Notes under the pieces: generated by a model | Seen by the model: only the letters and a program-made list of their open reading frames with translations | Told to the model about the DNA's origin: nothing | The model's database searches: none | Position numbers and translations under genes: made by a program | Assembly (NCBI RefSeq): GCF_001618175.1 | Contig: NZ_LPXN01000110.1 | Span: forward strand, 1 to 35,243 | DNA: 35,243 nt | Direction of reading: 5' to 3' | DNA from: Oceanibaculum pacificum | GTDB lineage: Bacteria; Pseudomonadota; Alphaproteobacteria; Oceanibaculales; Oceanibaculaceae | Shown: piece after piece, positions 17,445 through 25,845 of the stretch | How the letters are laid out: every line of letters starts with the position of its first letter | Position numbering within the stretch: position 1 is the stretch's first letter

Positions 17445-17466
17445 CCGACCGGCGGGAGAAAAGAAA

Positions 17467-18078
17467 ATGGACAAGTTCACCACGCTCACCGGCATCGCCG
17501 CCCCCCTGCCGATGGTCAATATCGACACCGATATGATCATCCCGAAGCAGTATCTGAAGACGATCAAGCGCACCGGCCTCGGCCAGTTCCTGTTCGACGA
17601 GATGCGCCGCGATTCGACCGGCAAGGAAAACCCGGACTTCGTGCTGAACAAGGAGCCCTACACCAAGGCCGAGATCCTGGTGGCGGGCGACAATTTCGGC
17701 TGCGGTTCCTCGCGCGAACATGCGCCCTGGGCGCTGAAGGATTTCGGCATCCGCGCCGTCATCGCCCCCAGCTTCGCCGACATCTTCTACAATAACTGCT
17801 TCAAGAACGGCCTGCTGCCGATCAAGCTGCCGGAGGAGATCGTCGAACAGCTGATGGAAGATGCAAAGCTGGGCGCCAATGCCCGCATCACCATCGACCT
17901 GGAGAAGCAGGAGATCACCCGCCCGAGCGGCGAGACGATCGCCTTCGAGGTCGACAGCTTCCGCAAGCACTGCCTGATCAACGGCCTGGACGATATCGGC
18001 CTGACCCTGCAGAAGGACACCAAGATCGCCGGCTACGAAGAGAAGCTGAAGCTCTCCCAGCCCTGGCTCGCCGCCTGA
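17467..18078 (+). CDS. leuD: 3-isopropylmalate dehydratase small subunit
   Basis: Swivel-domain partner of LeuC, 203 residues. The N-terminus has [16 protein letters not shown], and the substrate-binding loop reads [14 protein letters not shown], both diagnostic of LeuD. The C-terminal DDIGLTLQ and the length are normal. The ribosome site GGGAGA precedes the ATG. It forms an operon with leuC (22-base gap) and leuB (14-base gap). Confidence 0.97.
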   Translation: MDKFTTLTGIAAPLPMVNIDTDMIIPKQYLKTIKRTGLGQFLFDEMRRDSTGKENPDFVLNKEPYTKAEILVAGDNFGCGSSREHAPWALKDFGIRAVIAPSFADIFYNNCFKNGLLPIKLPEEIVEQLMEDAKLGANARITIDLEKQEITRPSGETIAFEVDSFRKHCLINGLDDIGLTLQKDTKIAGYEEKLKLSQPWLAA

Positions 18079-18092
18079 ACAAGGAAAGAAGA

Positions 18093-19208
18093 ATGGCTTC
18101 CAATAAGAAACTGCTGGTCCTGCCCGGCGACGGCATCGGGCCGGAGGTGATGCGCCAGGTCCGCCGCGTGGTGGATTGGATGGATAAGCGCCGCCACGTC
18201 TCCTTCGATCTGCAGGAAGGCCTGTGCGGCGGTGCGGCCATCGACGCGCACGGCACCCCGCTGACCGACGAGACCATGGCCGACGCGCTGCAGGTGGACG
18301 CCGTGCTGTTCGGCTCCGTCGGCGGCCCGAAATGGGACGATCTGCCGTTCGAGCAGAAGCCGGAGCGCGGCCTGCTGCGCTTGCGCAAGGAGATGGACCT
18401 GTTCGCCAATCTGCGCCCGGCGATGGTGTTCCCGGCGATGGCCGACGCCTCGTCCCTCAAGCGCGAGCTGGTCGAGGGGCTGGACATCATGATCCTGCGC
18501 GAGCTGACAGGCGGCGTCTATTTCGGCGAGCCGCGCGGCGTCGAGACGCTGGCCGACGGCACCAAGCGGGCCGTCGACACCCAGGTCTACACCACGCCGG
18601 AGATCGAGCGTGTCGCGCGCGTCGCCTTCGAGCTGGCGCGCAAGCGCGGCGGCAAGGTGCATTCGGTCGAGAAGGCCAACGTCATGCACACCGGCGTGCT
18701 GTGGCGCCAGACCGTGACCAAGCTGCACGAGGCCGAGGGCCAGGGCATTGAGCTGCATCACATGTATGCCGACAATTGCGCCATGCAGCTGGTGCGCTAT
18801 CCGAAACAGTTCGACGTGATCGTCACCGACAATCTGTTCGGCGATATGCTGTCCGACTGCGCGGCGATGCTGACCGGCTCGCTCGGCATGCTGCCGTCGG
18901 CCTCGCTGGGCGCGGAAGACCCGACCACCGGCCGCCGCATGGCGCTGTACGAGCCGGTGCACGGCTCCGCCCCGGACATCGCCGGCAAGGATATCGCCAA
19001 CCCGCTGGCCGAGCTGCTCAGCTTCGCCATGCTGCTGCGCTATTCCTTCGACATGCAGGAAGATGCCGACATGGTGGAAACGGCGATCACCAACGTGCTG
19101 AACGCCGGCTTCCGCACCGCCGATATCTACGCGCCCGGCACCGCCAAGGTCTCCACCACCGTGATGGGCGACACGCTGCTGCGCGAACTGGACAAGCTGG
19201 CCGCCTGA
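18093..19208 (+). CDS. leuB: 3-isopropylmalate dehydrogenase
   Basis: NAD-dependent oxidative decarboxylase of the leucine pathway, 371 residues, cytoplasmic homodimer. It begins [18 protein letters not shown]; substrate-binding arginines lie in [17 protein letters not shown], the catalytic region has [10 protein letters not shown] and KANVMHTG, the metal site has [19 protein letters not shown], and the NAD pocket is [29 protein letters not shown] precedes the ATG. Last gene of leuCDB, closed by a strong terminator 26 bases after the stop. Confidence 0.97.
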   Translation: MASNKKLLVLPGDGIGPEVMRQVRRVVDWMDKRRHVSFDLQEGLCGGAAIDAHGTPLTDETMADALQVDAVLFGSVGGPKWDDLPFEQKPERGLLRLRKEMDLFANLRPAMVFPAMADASSLKRELVEGLDIMILRELTGGVYFGEPRGVETLADGTKRAVDTQVYTTPEIERVARVAFELARKRGGKVHSVEKANVMHTGVLWRQTVTKLHEAEGQGIELHHMYADNCAMQLVRYPKQFDVIVTDNLFGDMLSDCAAMLTGSLGMLPSASLGAEDPTTGRRMALYEPVHGSAPDIAGKDIANPLAELLSFAMLLRYSFDMQEDADMVETAITNVLNAGFRTADIYAPGTAKVSTTVMGDTLLRELDKLAA

Positions 19209-19234
19209 GCCGGTTCGGCCCTGCCGAGACTAAG

Positions 19235-19264
19235 AGGGCGGCTCCGCGAGGAGCCGCCCTTTTT
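19235..19264 (+). terminator. Strong intrinsic terminator after leuB
   Basis: Perfect 11-bp stem AGGGCGGCTCC/GGAGCCGCCCT with loop GCGA, running straight into TTTTT. It closes the leu operon and isolates the downstream peptide gene, which must have its own promoter. Confidence 0.92.
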
Positions 19265-19336
19265 CATGCGCCGGGACAGAATGCATGGCGTTACAGAACG
19301 CGCGGTCAAGTGCCCACTGGGCAAAGCGGCAAGACT

Positions 19337-19359
19337 TCCTCCTGTCATCAGAGGGAGGA
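19337..19359 (+). promoter_or_regulatory. Hairpin hiding the ribosome site of the Nif11-like gene
   Basis: TCCTCC (19337-19342) is complementary to GGAGGA (19354-19359), which is the ribosome site of the gene starting at 19366; a T-G pair extends the stem around a 9-base loop. Folding would block translation initiation. Confidence 0.5.
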
Positions 19360-19365
19360 CACGCG

Positions 19366-19737
19366 ATGTCACTTGAAGAATTCGGCGGTTTTGTACAGAC
19401 CCTGCAACAGGACGAGGCGCTGAAACAGCGCTTTCAGGCAATGATCGGCAGCCTGCCGGAAGGCACTGACGCGGCCCCGCATGTCATCGCCTTCGCCAAG
19501 GCTGAGGGTCACGCCATCGGTAGTGCCGATATCGATGCCTTCAATACCCTGCTCCTCCAGGCCAAAAACGGGGAGCTGGACGACACGACGCTCGATACGG
19601 TGAATGGCGGCATCTTTGGGCTGGGGCTGAATCTGGGCCTCGGCGCCCTGAGTCTGCCTGGCGCGGTGTATGGCAGCATCTCGAACACCCAGAATGGCTT
19701 CGACCCGTCGAAACGCGAATTCTGGCTGGGCTTCTGA
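19366..19737 (+). CDS. Nif11-like leader-peptide family protein (putative RiPP precursor)
   Basis: 123 residues from the ATG at 19366 (ribosome site GGGAGGA). Residues 1-80 look like a Nif11-type leader: MSLEEFGGFVQTLQQDEALK, then an IAFAKAEGHAIGSADIDAF helix pair, then the closing NGELDDTTLDTVNGG, with a double-glycine cleavage-like site at residues 81-82. The remaining 41 residues form a Gly/Leu-rich hydrophobic core (IFGLGLNLGLGALSLPG) and a polar, aromatic end (REFWLGF). There is no cysteine, so a lanthipeptide or sactipeptide product is unlikely. No modification enzyme or exporter lies in the window. It could be an orphan precursor matured elsewhere, an unmodified bacteriocin-like peptide, or a protein that uses the leader fold for another role. 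Confidence 0.72.
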   Translation: MSLEEFGGFVQTLQQDEALKQRFQAMIGSLPEGTDAAPHVIAFAKAEGHAIGSADIDAFNTLLLQAKNGELDDTTLDTVNGGIFGLGLNLGLGALSLPGAVYGSISNTQNGFDPSKREFWLGF

Positions 19738-19894
19738 CGCACGCAGGATTCAACTATTCCGCTGGCTGGACAGTTACACGGCGTACCGCGTCAGGTTCCT
19801 GTTCCATGACGTGCAGCAGGGTACGGGCGGCTCCGGTCGGCTGTACGCTGCCCTTGAGCGTAGCGTATAGCCTCCTGCATCAATGGGTTAGCTT

Positions 19895-21043
19895 TCAATC
19901 CGCCGTCCGCGCCCAGGCGACCAGCTTGCGCAGAAAGACCTCGCCGGCCTCGACCTGCGACAGGGCGATGAACTCGTTCGGCTGGTGGGCCTGAACGATG
20001 GAGCCGGGGCCGCACATGATGGTCGACATGCCGGCATCCTGGAACAGCCCGCCCTCGGTGGCGAAGGCGACGACGCCGGTCTGGTTGATGCCGGTCAGGT
20101 GCTTCAGCAGCGCCTCGGCGGCGCCATCGGTTTCGGGGCGCAGCGGCGGCACGCCGGCATTCAGACTGACGCTCGCCCCGGCCTGCGGGTGCTGCGCCTT
20201 CAGCGCCGCGTCGAGCGCCGCCACCTCGCGATAGAGCGCTGCCTCCAGGGCCGCGGCATCATCTTCCGGGATGACGCGGATCTCGACCGAGAAATCGCAA
20301 TCCTGGGCGATGATGTTGCCCGCCGTGCCGCCATCGATGCGGCCGATATTGTAGGTGCTGTAGGGCGGCTCGAAATCCTGCGCACTGAGGCGCTGCTTCG
20401 CCTCCTCCTGCATGCGCTTGACCGCCTCGATCAACGTCGAGGCGGCGAAGATGGCGTTCACGCCGTTCTGCGGCATGCTGGAATGGCCGGCCACGCCGCG
20501 CACCTTCACCCGGTAGTCCGACACGCCCTTATGGCCAGTGATCAGCCGCATCTCCGTCGGTTCGCCGATGATGACGGCGCGCGGCAGCGGCAGATTGGCG
20601 ACGATGTCGGCGAGCAGGTGCTTCACGCCGAAGCAGCCCACCTCCTCGTCATAGGACAGGGCGAAGTGGATCGGCACCTTGAGGTCGGCCTTCACCATCT
20701 CCGGCACCAGGGCCAGGCCAATGGCGATGAAGCTCTTCATGTCCGACGTGCCGCGGCCATACAGCCTGCCATCCTTCTCCACCACCTCGAACGGGTCGGT
20801 GTCCCAGGGCTGGCCGGTCACCGGCACCACGTCGGTATGGCCGGACAGCACCACGCCGCCCTTGTCCTTCGGGCCGATGGTGGCGAACAGATTGGCCTTG
20901 CCGTGCGCCTCGTCATAGGTCAGCCGGCTCTCGACGCCATGGCTGGCGAGGTAGGCTTTCACATCCTCGATCAGCGCCAGATTCGACAGGGCGGAGGTGG
21001 TGTCATAGCCGACAAGCCGGCGGATCATCTCAAGCGAGGTCAC
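19895..21043 (-). CDS. argE: Acetylornithine deacetylase (ArgE-like, M20 family)
   Basis: M20 zinc amidohydrolase of 382 residues, cytoplasmic. Ligands are H69 and D71 (SGHTDVV), D101 (GTSDMKSF), E133/E134 (YDEEVGC) and H353 (VQAHQPNEF); the dimerisation-domain GHSSMPQNGVNAI motif is closer to classical ArgE than in the paralogue at 6265. ArgE removes the acetyl group from N-acetylornithine in arginine synthesis; substrate here is inferred. It starts at a GTG (21043) with GGAG eight bases ahead; the nearby ATG is out of frame. It lies 15 bases after trkH, probably co-transcribed. Bases 20721-20848 are identical to 6484-6611 of the paralogue. Confidence 0.85.
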   Translation of the reverse strand: MTSLEMIRRLVGYDTTSALSNLALIEDVKAYLASHGVESRLTYDEAHGKANLFATIGPKDKGGVVLSGHTDVVPVTGQPWDTDPFEVVEKDGRLYGRGTSDMKSFIAIGLALVPEMVKADLKVPIHFALSYDEEVGCFGVKHLLADIVANLPLPRAVIIGEPTEMRLITGHKGVSDYRVKVRGVAGHSSMPQNGVNAIFAASTLIEAVKRMQEEAKQRLSAQDFEPPYSTYNIGRIDGGTAGNIIAQDCDFSVEIRVIPEDDAAALEAALYREVAALDAALKAQHPQAGASVSLNAGVPPLRPETDGAAEALLKHLTGINQTGVVAFATEGGLFQDAGMSTIMCGPGSIVQAHQPNEFIALSQVEAGEVFLRKLVAWARTAD

Positions 21044-21058
21044 GCATATTCTCCGGAA

Positions 21059-22510
21059 TTAGCCGCGCCAGAAGGAAGGCGCGAGCAGGATAAGGACGGT
21101 GAACAATTCCAGCCGGCCCATCAGCATGGCAAGCGATAAAGCCCATTTGGCCGCGTCTGGCAGGGGTGCGAAATTGCCTGCCGGGCCGATAATGTCGCCC
21201 AGCCCCGGCCCGACATTGCTGATCGCCGTTGCCGCGCCTGAAACCGCCGTCACGAAATCCAGCCCCAGCGCGCCCAGCACCATCGCCAGCACCAGGAAGC
21301 ACAGCATATAGACCACCAAAAAACCCATGACGGCGTTCGACACCTCCTCGGGCACCGGCTTCTTGTTGTAGTACGGAATGAAGACGCCGTGCGGCCGCAG
21401 CAGGCGGCCCATCTGGGCGCGCGCGGTGGCGTAGGCGATCTGCACGCGGAAAATCTTGATGCCGCAGGTGGTGGAGCCGGCGCAGCCGCCGATGAACATC
21501 AGCACCAGCATCTGCGCCATGGCGAAACCGCCCCACTGCCCGAAATCGGTGGTGGCGAAGCCGGTGCCGGTCATCACCGACACGCAGTTGAAGAAACCAT
21601 GCCGCAGGGCGTCCAGCGGATGCTCGTTCAGCGTGAAAACCTGCCAGATCGCCGCCGCCATGCTGGCCAGCACGGCGATCCACAGGAACCAGCGTATCTG
21701 GCTGTCATGCAGCAGCATTCGGGAATCGCCGCGCAGCATCTTCAGATAAGCGATGAAGGGCAGGCTGCCCAGCAGCATGCCGATGGTGACGATCCAGTCG
21801 ATCGTCGGATTGTCGAAATGCCCGACCGAGGCGTCCTTGGTCGAATAGCCGCCGGTGGCGATGGTGGTCATTGCATGGGCGACGGCGTCGAAGCCGCTCA
21901 TGCCGGCGAAATACAGCGCCAGCGCGCAAAGCAGGGTGATGCCGACATAGATGACGCTGAGCCAACCGGCAAAGCGCGCGGCGCGCGGCAGCACCTTCTC
22001 CGGCGTGTCGAAGGCTTCGGTCTTGAACAGCTGCATGCCGCCGACCGAGAGCATCGGCAACAGCCCCATCGCCATCACCACGATGCCGATGCCGCCCAGC
22101 CATTGCAGCAGCGCACGCCACAGCAGCAGGCCCGGCGGCGCATGGTCCAGCCCGACAATGACGGTGGAGCCGGTGGTGGTCACCCCCGACATCGCCTCGA
22201 AGAAGGCATCGGTATAGCTGAGCTTCAGGTCGGAGAAGGCGAAGGGCAGCGCGCCGAACACCGCCACCACCGTCCAGATCAGCGTGGTCAGCAGGAAGGC
22301 CTGGCGCAGATTGAGCGCGGTGGTGCGCTTGCCCTGGGTGGTGAGCATGATGGAGACGCCGCAGAACAGCGTCACCAGCGCCGACGCGCCGAAAATCTGC
22401 CAATCCGCATAGCCGGCGATGAGGTCGACCAGCGCCGGCACCGCCATCGCCGCCGCGAGGATGGTGAGCATGATGCCGACGATGTAGAAGACGGGGCTAA
22501 GGGCGAACAA
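21059..22510 (-). CDS. trkH: Trk-type potassium uptake protein TrkH
   Basis: Inner-membrane K+ channel-like subunit of the Trk system, which works with the cytoplasmic NAD-binding protein TrkA (not seen here). Four pore-loop repeats are visible: SGVTTTGSTV, TTIATGGYST, SVMTGTGFATTD and ISNVGPGLGD, each between membrane helices; the end GRLELFTVLILLAPSFWR is typical. No ATG fits the N-terminus. A TTG at 22510 gives 483 residues, the same as E. coli TrkH, and has AGG upstream; a TTG at 22549 is open too but sits right against a hairpin, and an ATG at 22471 would cut into the first helix. It lies downstream of folE on the same strand. Confidence 0.93.
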   Translation of the reverse strand: MFALSPVFYIVGIMLTILAAAMAVPALVDLIAGYADWQIFGASALVTLFCGVSIMLTTQGKRTTALNLRQAFLLTTLIWTVVAVFGALPFAFSDLKLSYTDAFFEAMSGVTTTGSTVIVGLDHAPPGLLLWRALLQWLGGIGIVVMAMGLLPMLSVGGMQLFKTEAFDTPEKVLPRAARFAGWLSVIYVGITLLCALALYFAGMSGFDAVAHAMTTIATGGYSTKDASVGHFDNPTIDWIVTIGMLLGSLPFIAYLKMLRGDSRMLLHDSQIRWFLWIAVLASMAAAIWQVFTLNEHPLDALRHGFFNCVSVMTGTGFATTDFGQWGGFAMAQMLVLMFIGGCAGSTTCGIKIFRVQIAYATARAQMGRLLRPHGVFIPYYNKKPVPEEVSNAVMGFLVVYMLCFLVLAMVLGALGLDFVTAVSGAATAISNVGPGLGDIIGPAGNFAPLPDAAKWALSLAMLMGRLELFTVLILLAPSFWRG

Positions 22511-22550
22511 GCTATACCTGGAGGGGCTGGGAATGCATCGCCCGATCAAA

Positions 22551-22588
22551 GGCGAAACGCCGCCCCATGTCCAGCGGCGCGGTTCGCC
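22551..22588. other. Hairpin between folE and trkH
   Basis: On the minus strand GGCGAA pairs with TTCGCC and, inside it, CGCCGC with GCGGCG, around a 10-base loop. There is no T-run. It lies just before the possible trkH start at 22549 and could limit read-through from folE or affect trkH translation. Confidence 0.4.
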
Positions 22589-22594
22589 CCCGCC

Positions 22595-23269
22595 CTACAG
22601 CATCGCGGTGTTTTGCGGATTGCCGATCATGGTGAGGAATTCCCGGCGCGTGCTGGGGTCGGTGCGGAAGGCGCCCAGCATGCGGCTGGTGACCATGGAA
22701 GTGCCGTGGGTGTTCACCCCGCGAGAGGTCATGCAACCATGTTCGGCCTCGATCACCACGGCGACGCCCTTGGGCTCCAGCACGTCGTTGATGGTGTTGG
22801 CGATCTGCGCCGTCAGCCGTTCCTGAATCTGCATCCGGCGGGCATAGGCATTGACCACGCGCGCCAGCTTGGAAATGCCGACCACGCGGTTCAGCGGCAG
22901 ATAGGCGATATGCGCCCGGCCGACGATGGGGGCCATGTGATGCTCGCAATGCGAGACGAAGCGGATGTCGCGCAGCAACACCATCTCGTCATAGCCGTCG
23001 GTCTCGTCGAAGGTGCGCTTCAGCATGTCGACCGGATCGACCGAATAGCCGCCGAACCATTCCTCATAGGCCTTGGCGACGCGCTTCGGCGTGTCGAGCA
23101 GCCCTTCGCGGGCGGGGTCTTCCCCGGCCCAGAGCAGCAGGGTTTTCACCGCCGCCTCCGCCTCCTCGCGCGTCGGGCGCGGCAGGGCCGGCGGCACGGC
23201 CAGCTTGGCCGGGTCGGTGGAACGGCGAACCAGAGGGGTCATCGCGGCATCGGCCGTTGTCTTCTTCAT
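22595..23269 (-). CDS. folE: GTP cyclohydrolase I
   Basis: Converts GTP to 7,8-dihydroneopterin triphosphate, the first step to tetrahydrofolate or, through QueD, to queuosine. 224 residues, FolE1 type. Zinc ligands are C and H in [14 protein letters not shown] and the later cysteine in [45 protein letters not shown] is the family core split across helices. The N-terminus carries an extension of about 30 residues rich in Pro and Ala. The ATG at 23269 has a GGGGA ribosome site. The gap to apaG holds a CGCTGC/GCAGCG inverted repeat in the 5' leader but no clear promoter. Confidence 0.96.
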   Translation of the reverse strand: MKKTTADAAMTPLVRRSTDPAKLAVPPALPRPTREEAEAAVKTLLLWAGEDPAREGLLDTPKRVAKAYEEWFGGYSVDPVDMLKRTFDETDGYDEMVLLRDIRFVSHCEHHMAPIVGRAHIAYLPLNRVVGISKLARVVNAYARRMQIQERLTAQIANTINDVLEPKGVAVVIEAEHGCMTSRGVNTHGTSMVTSRMLGAFRTDPSTRREFLTMIGNPQNTAML

Positions 23270-23445
23270 CTTGATCCCCGAGATATCGCTGCATTCTATC
23301 GTTACTAAGCGCAGCGGGGTGTTATCGGTTCCGTGGAATTGGCGCCGGATCAGCCCGCTTCAAGCCGTAACACGAAAAAAACTCTTAACCGCAGCGCGAT
23401 GTGAACCGGGCAGCCATTCGCTGCGTATATAGGCGCTTTCGGCGG

Positions 23446-23838
23446 CTAATTCAGCCGCACCGCCTCGTGCGGGCTGTCCAGCGAAAAGGCCGGAATGCCG
23501 ATGTCGAACATCTCTCCCGCCTCGCTCTCCATCGTATAGCTGCCGACCATGATGCCCGACGGGGTGGGAAGCGGTGTGCCGCTGGTATATTCGAAGCTCT
23601 CGCCCGGCCGCAGCACCGGCTGTTCGCCAACCACGCCGTCGCCTCGCACTTCCTGGGTGCGGCCCCTGGCGTCGGTGATGCGCCAATGCCGGCGGCGCAG
23701 TTGCACGGTGCGGTTGCCCTGATTCTCGATGCGGACCTGGTAGGCCCAGACATAATGCCCCTCCGCCGGGGAGGACTGATCTTCCAGATAGATCGGCTGC
23801 ACCGTGACGCAGATGGCCTGCGTGGTCTGGCTGTACAT
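23446..23838 (-). CDS. apaG: ApaG (DUF525) protein
   Basis: 130-residue immunoglobulin-like beta-sandwich of the ApaG family. The sequence blocks YVWAYQVRIENQGNRTVQL, RRRHWRITDARGRTQEVRGDGVVGEQPVL, FEYTSGTPLPTPSGIMVGSY and FDIGIPAFSLD are diagnostic. The family was linked to Co2+/Mg2+ resistance in Salmonella, but its molecular role is unsettled. The frame is open to 23940, but the ATG at 23838 with GGGAG seven bases ahead gives the normal length. It precedes folE on the same strand with a 176-base gap. Confidence 0.94.
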   Translation of the reverse strand: MYSQTTQAICVTVQPIYLEDQSSPAEGHYVWAYQVRIENQGNRTVQLRRRHWRITDARGRTQEVRGDGVVGEQPVLRPGESFEYTSGTPLPTPSGIMVGSYTMESEAGEMFDIGIPAFSLDSPHEAVRLN

Positions 23839-23974
23839 GGCGGGACTCCCGCGTAGCGGCTGGCGATTTGACGGCGGAACGGCGCGCGTCCGTTGATCCG
23901 TCATGACAGGATAGTTAAAGCCATGAAAGTGTTTTTCCAAGGCCCGTGCGTTCGCCGCGCCTTTGCGCGCAACG

Positions 23975-24004
23975 AAAAACGCCCGGCGCTGTGGCGCCGG
24001 GCGT
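23975..24004 (-). terminator. Intrinsic terminator of the OmpA-type lipoprotein gene
   Basis: Perfect 11-bp stem (ACGCCCGGCGC/GCGCCGGGCGT) with a 4-base loop; on the minus strand it runs into TTTTT. It begins 23 bases after the stop of the gene at 24028. Confidence 0.88.
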
Positions 24005-24027
24005 CCTTTCCGTCAACCTGTCCGGGA

Positions 24028-24894
24028 TTAGCGGAACAGGATCACGACACGGCGGTTGGCCTGTTCGCGCACACCGTCCGGGGTCGGCACGGCGAGATCG
24101 CTTTCGCCCTGACCCGAGGTGGTAATGCGGCTGGCGGCGATGCCGTCGGCGACCAGAGCGTCACGCACCGATTCCGCGCGGCGGATCGACAGGCGCATAT
24201 TGTAGTCGTTCGGGCCCGAGGCATCGGCATGACCGATGACGCCGATCGGCAGATTCTGGTTACGCGCGGCGGTGGCGGCGTTGCGCACCATGCGCAGACC
24301 GTCCGGGGTCAGCTGGGCGCTGTCGAAGGCGAACAGCACGGTGTACGGACCGGAGGGGGCCGGGGTGGCGGCGGGCTGCGGGGCCGGGGCGGCCTTCGGG
24401 GCCATCGCGGCGTCAACTTCCTTCATCGCCTGCAGGAAACGGTCGCGACAGGCGGCGATGTGGTTCCACTGCCAGTTCTCTTCCTGCTGCTCGACCCAGC
24501 AATCGAACAGAACCTGGGCCTGGGCGGCCGGCACCGGCGCCTTGGTGCGCGCGGTATTGTCCAGCGCCGTCATCAGGCGGGCGCGGGCCTGGGTCAGCTC
24601 CGGCACCTTATCCGACGGCAGGTCCCACTGGCTCAGCTCTTCCGGCAGCACCAGCTCGTTGCGGGAAGCCGCAAGGCCCTTTTCCGACCAGCGCACGGCG
24701 TCCGGCCAATCATACATTTCCTTTTCCTCGAAATTCGCGAGATCGCGATATTCGAGGGTCAGTGCCTGGTTGAACTCGGACGCGCCGGTCGGCTGGACAG
24801 TGCGAATCTTGTCCAGATTTCCATAATTGGCGCAACCTGCGGCAAGCATGGCCATCGCGCCGACTGAGAGGGTTTTCATTGCGTTAAGAGTCAT
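24028..24894 (-). CDS. OmpA-family outer-membrane lipoprotein
   Basis: 288 residues. A lipoprotein signal with lipobox LAAGC ends near residue 21 (MAMLAAGCANYGN), so the protein should be lipid-anchored, probably in the outer membrane. A helical domain with several tryptophans follows (WSEKGLAASRNELVLPEEL, CWVEQQEENWQWNHIAACRDRF), then an Ala/Pro linker, then an OmpA/Pal-like peptidoglycan-binding domain (VLFAFDSAQLTPDGLRMV, GHADASGPNDYNMRLSIRRAESVRDALV). It would tie the outer membrane to the wall. The frame is open to 25104, but the ATG at 24894, after AAAGGGG, starts a proper lipoprotein signal. The N-terminal domain is not one I can name. Confidence 0.88.
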   Translation of the reverse strand: MTLNAMKTLSVGAMAMLAAGCANYGNLDKIRTVQPTGASEFNQALTLEYRDLANFEEKEMYDWPDAVRWSEKGLAASRNELVLPEELSQWDLPSDKVPELTQARARLMTALDNTARTKAPVPAAQAQVLFDCWVEQQEENWQWNHIAACRDRFLQAMKEVDAAMAPKAAPAPQPAATPAPSGPYTVLFAFDSAQLTPDGLRMVRNAATAARNQNLPIGVIGHADASGPNDYNMRLSIRRAESVRDALVADGIAASRITTSGQGESDLAVPTPDGVREQANRRVVILFR

Positions 24895-25102
24895 GGGGAC
24901 CCCTTTCTTCGTTCCAGTGCCGCTGCATGGTCGCGTACCCGCGGCGTTGTTCCTTTGGCATCGTCTGGTCCCACCATGCCTGTCAGCGCAGGCGCTTCCG
25001 GGGCGAACCGTCGAGGCCGATACCGTGCTGTGCCGTATATCCTCGATGCCAATTAGAACCGATGGGCCGAACGGAAGGTTCCGGGGGTTATGCCATTTAG
25101 CC

Positions 25103-25125
25103 AAAAAAATATATCCATCAGGATA
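25103..25125 (-). terminator. Possible weak terminator after ynjD
   Basis: On the minus strand, a 5-bp stem TATCC/GGATA with loop TGAT is followed by TA and seven T residues, about 20 bases after the ynjD stop. The stem is short, so it is tentative. The rest of the 250-base gap to the OmpA-type gene shows nothing I can support. Confidence 0.4.
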
Positions 25126-25143
25126 CCGCGACGCCCGGCCGGC

Positions 25144-25809
25144 TCAGCGCAGCCCAATACCTTCCTGCGAACCCGCCAAGGATTCCAAAAGGATACGCCG
25201 CGCGGCGGGCGGCACGTCCGCCGGATCATGGGTCACCAGCAAAATCGGTAGCCGTCGCCGCGCCGCATGATCGAACACGAAGCGGCGGAAGCGGGCGCGC
25301 AGTTCCGCGTCGAGCTTGCCGAACGGTTCGTCGAGCAACAGCAGCCTCGGTTCGGACAGCAGCGTGCGCATCAGCGCCACCCGCGCGCGCTGCCCGCCGG
25401 ACAGGGTGGCCGGGTCGCGCGCGGCGAAGCCGGCCAGGTCGGCCTCCGCCAGCGCCGCCTCTATGCGCTCCCGCCGCGCCCGGCCGCGCACCCCGGCCGG
25501 CAGGCCGAAGCCCAGATTGCCGCCGACCGACAGATGCGGGAACAGCAGATCGTCCTGGAACAGAATGCCGATGCGCCGGCGCTGCGGCGGCAGGGCGGTT
25601 ATATCCACCCCCTCCAGCAGCACCTTGCCCTCGGCCGTGAAGGCCGGCGGCAACGTGCCGCACAGATAGGCCAGCAGGCTGGATTTGCCGACGCCGCTGG
25701 GGCCCATCAGCGCCGCCGCCTCGCCTTCCGCCAGGGAAAGGTCGAGCGGCCCGATCAATGGCCGGCTATTCAGCAGCAGCCGAACGCCCCGCACCTCCAG
25801 CGCCCTCAT
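25144..25809 (-). CDS. ynjD: ABC transporter ATP-binding protein YnjD
   Basis: ATPase of the YnjBCD importer, 221 residues. Walker A GPSGVGKS (residues 36-43), Q-loop LFQDDLLFPHLSV, signature LSGGQRARVALMRTLL, Walker B RLLLLDEPFGKLD and H-loop VTHD are all intact. The ATG at 25809 is the third of three in-frame or near-frame ATGs created by a small tandem repeat (25802-25845); only this one leads into MRALEVRGVRLLL. It works with the fused permease YnjC and binding protein YnjB, encoded just upstream. Related ATPases (ThiQ, PotA, FbpC) carry thiamine, polyamines or iron; the true substrate of YnjBCD is unknown. Confidence 0.92.
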   Translation of the reverse strand: MRALEVRGVRLLLNSRPLIGPLDLSLAEGEAAALMGPSGVGKSSLLAYLCGTLPPAFTAEGKVLLEGVDITALPPQRRRIGILFQDDLLFPHLSVGGNLGFGLPAGVRGRARRERIEAALAEADLAGFAARDPATLSGGQRARVALMRTLLSEPRLLLLDEPFGKLDAELRARFRRFVFDHAARRRLPILLVTHDPADVPPAARRILLESLAGSQEGIGLR

Positions 25810-25845
25810 AATGCCCCCCTCATAGCGCCCCCCCTCATAGCGCCC
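25802..25845. repeat. Short tandem repeat spanning the ynjC stop and ynjD start
   Basis: Two perfect adjacent copies of CCCCTCATAGCGCCC (25816-25830, 25831-25845) and a degenerate third (25802-25816). On the minus strand each copy carries GCGCTATGAGGGG or its like; the ynjC stop is in one copy and the ynjD ATG in the degenerate one. Confidence 0.8.

Noticed and set aside
14646..17651. A 1001-codon open frame on the minus strand across trmD, rplS and leuC
   Set aside because: It lies opposite well-conserved genes, has His/Arg/Gly-rich translation typical of a GC-rich antisense frame, and has no recognisable domain.
21389..23308. A 639-codon open frame on the plus strand opposite trkH and folE
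   Set aside because: It is an antisense artefact of high GC; both genes beneath carry intact family motifs.
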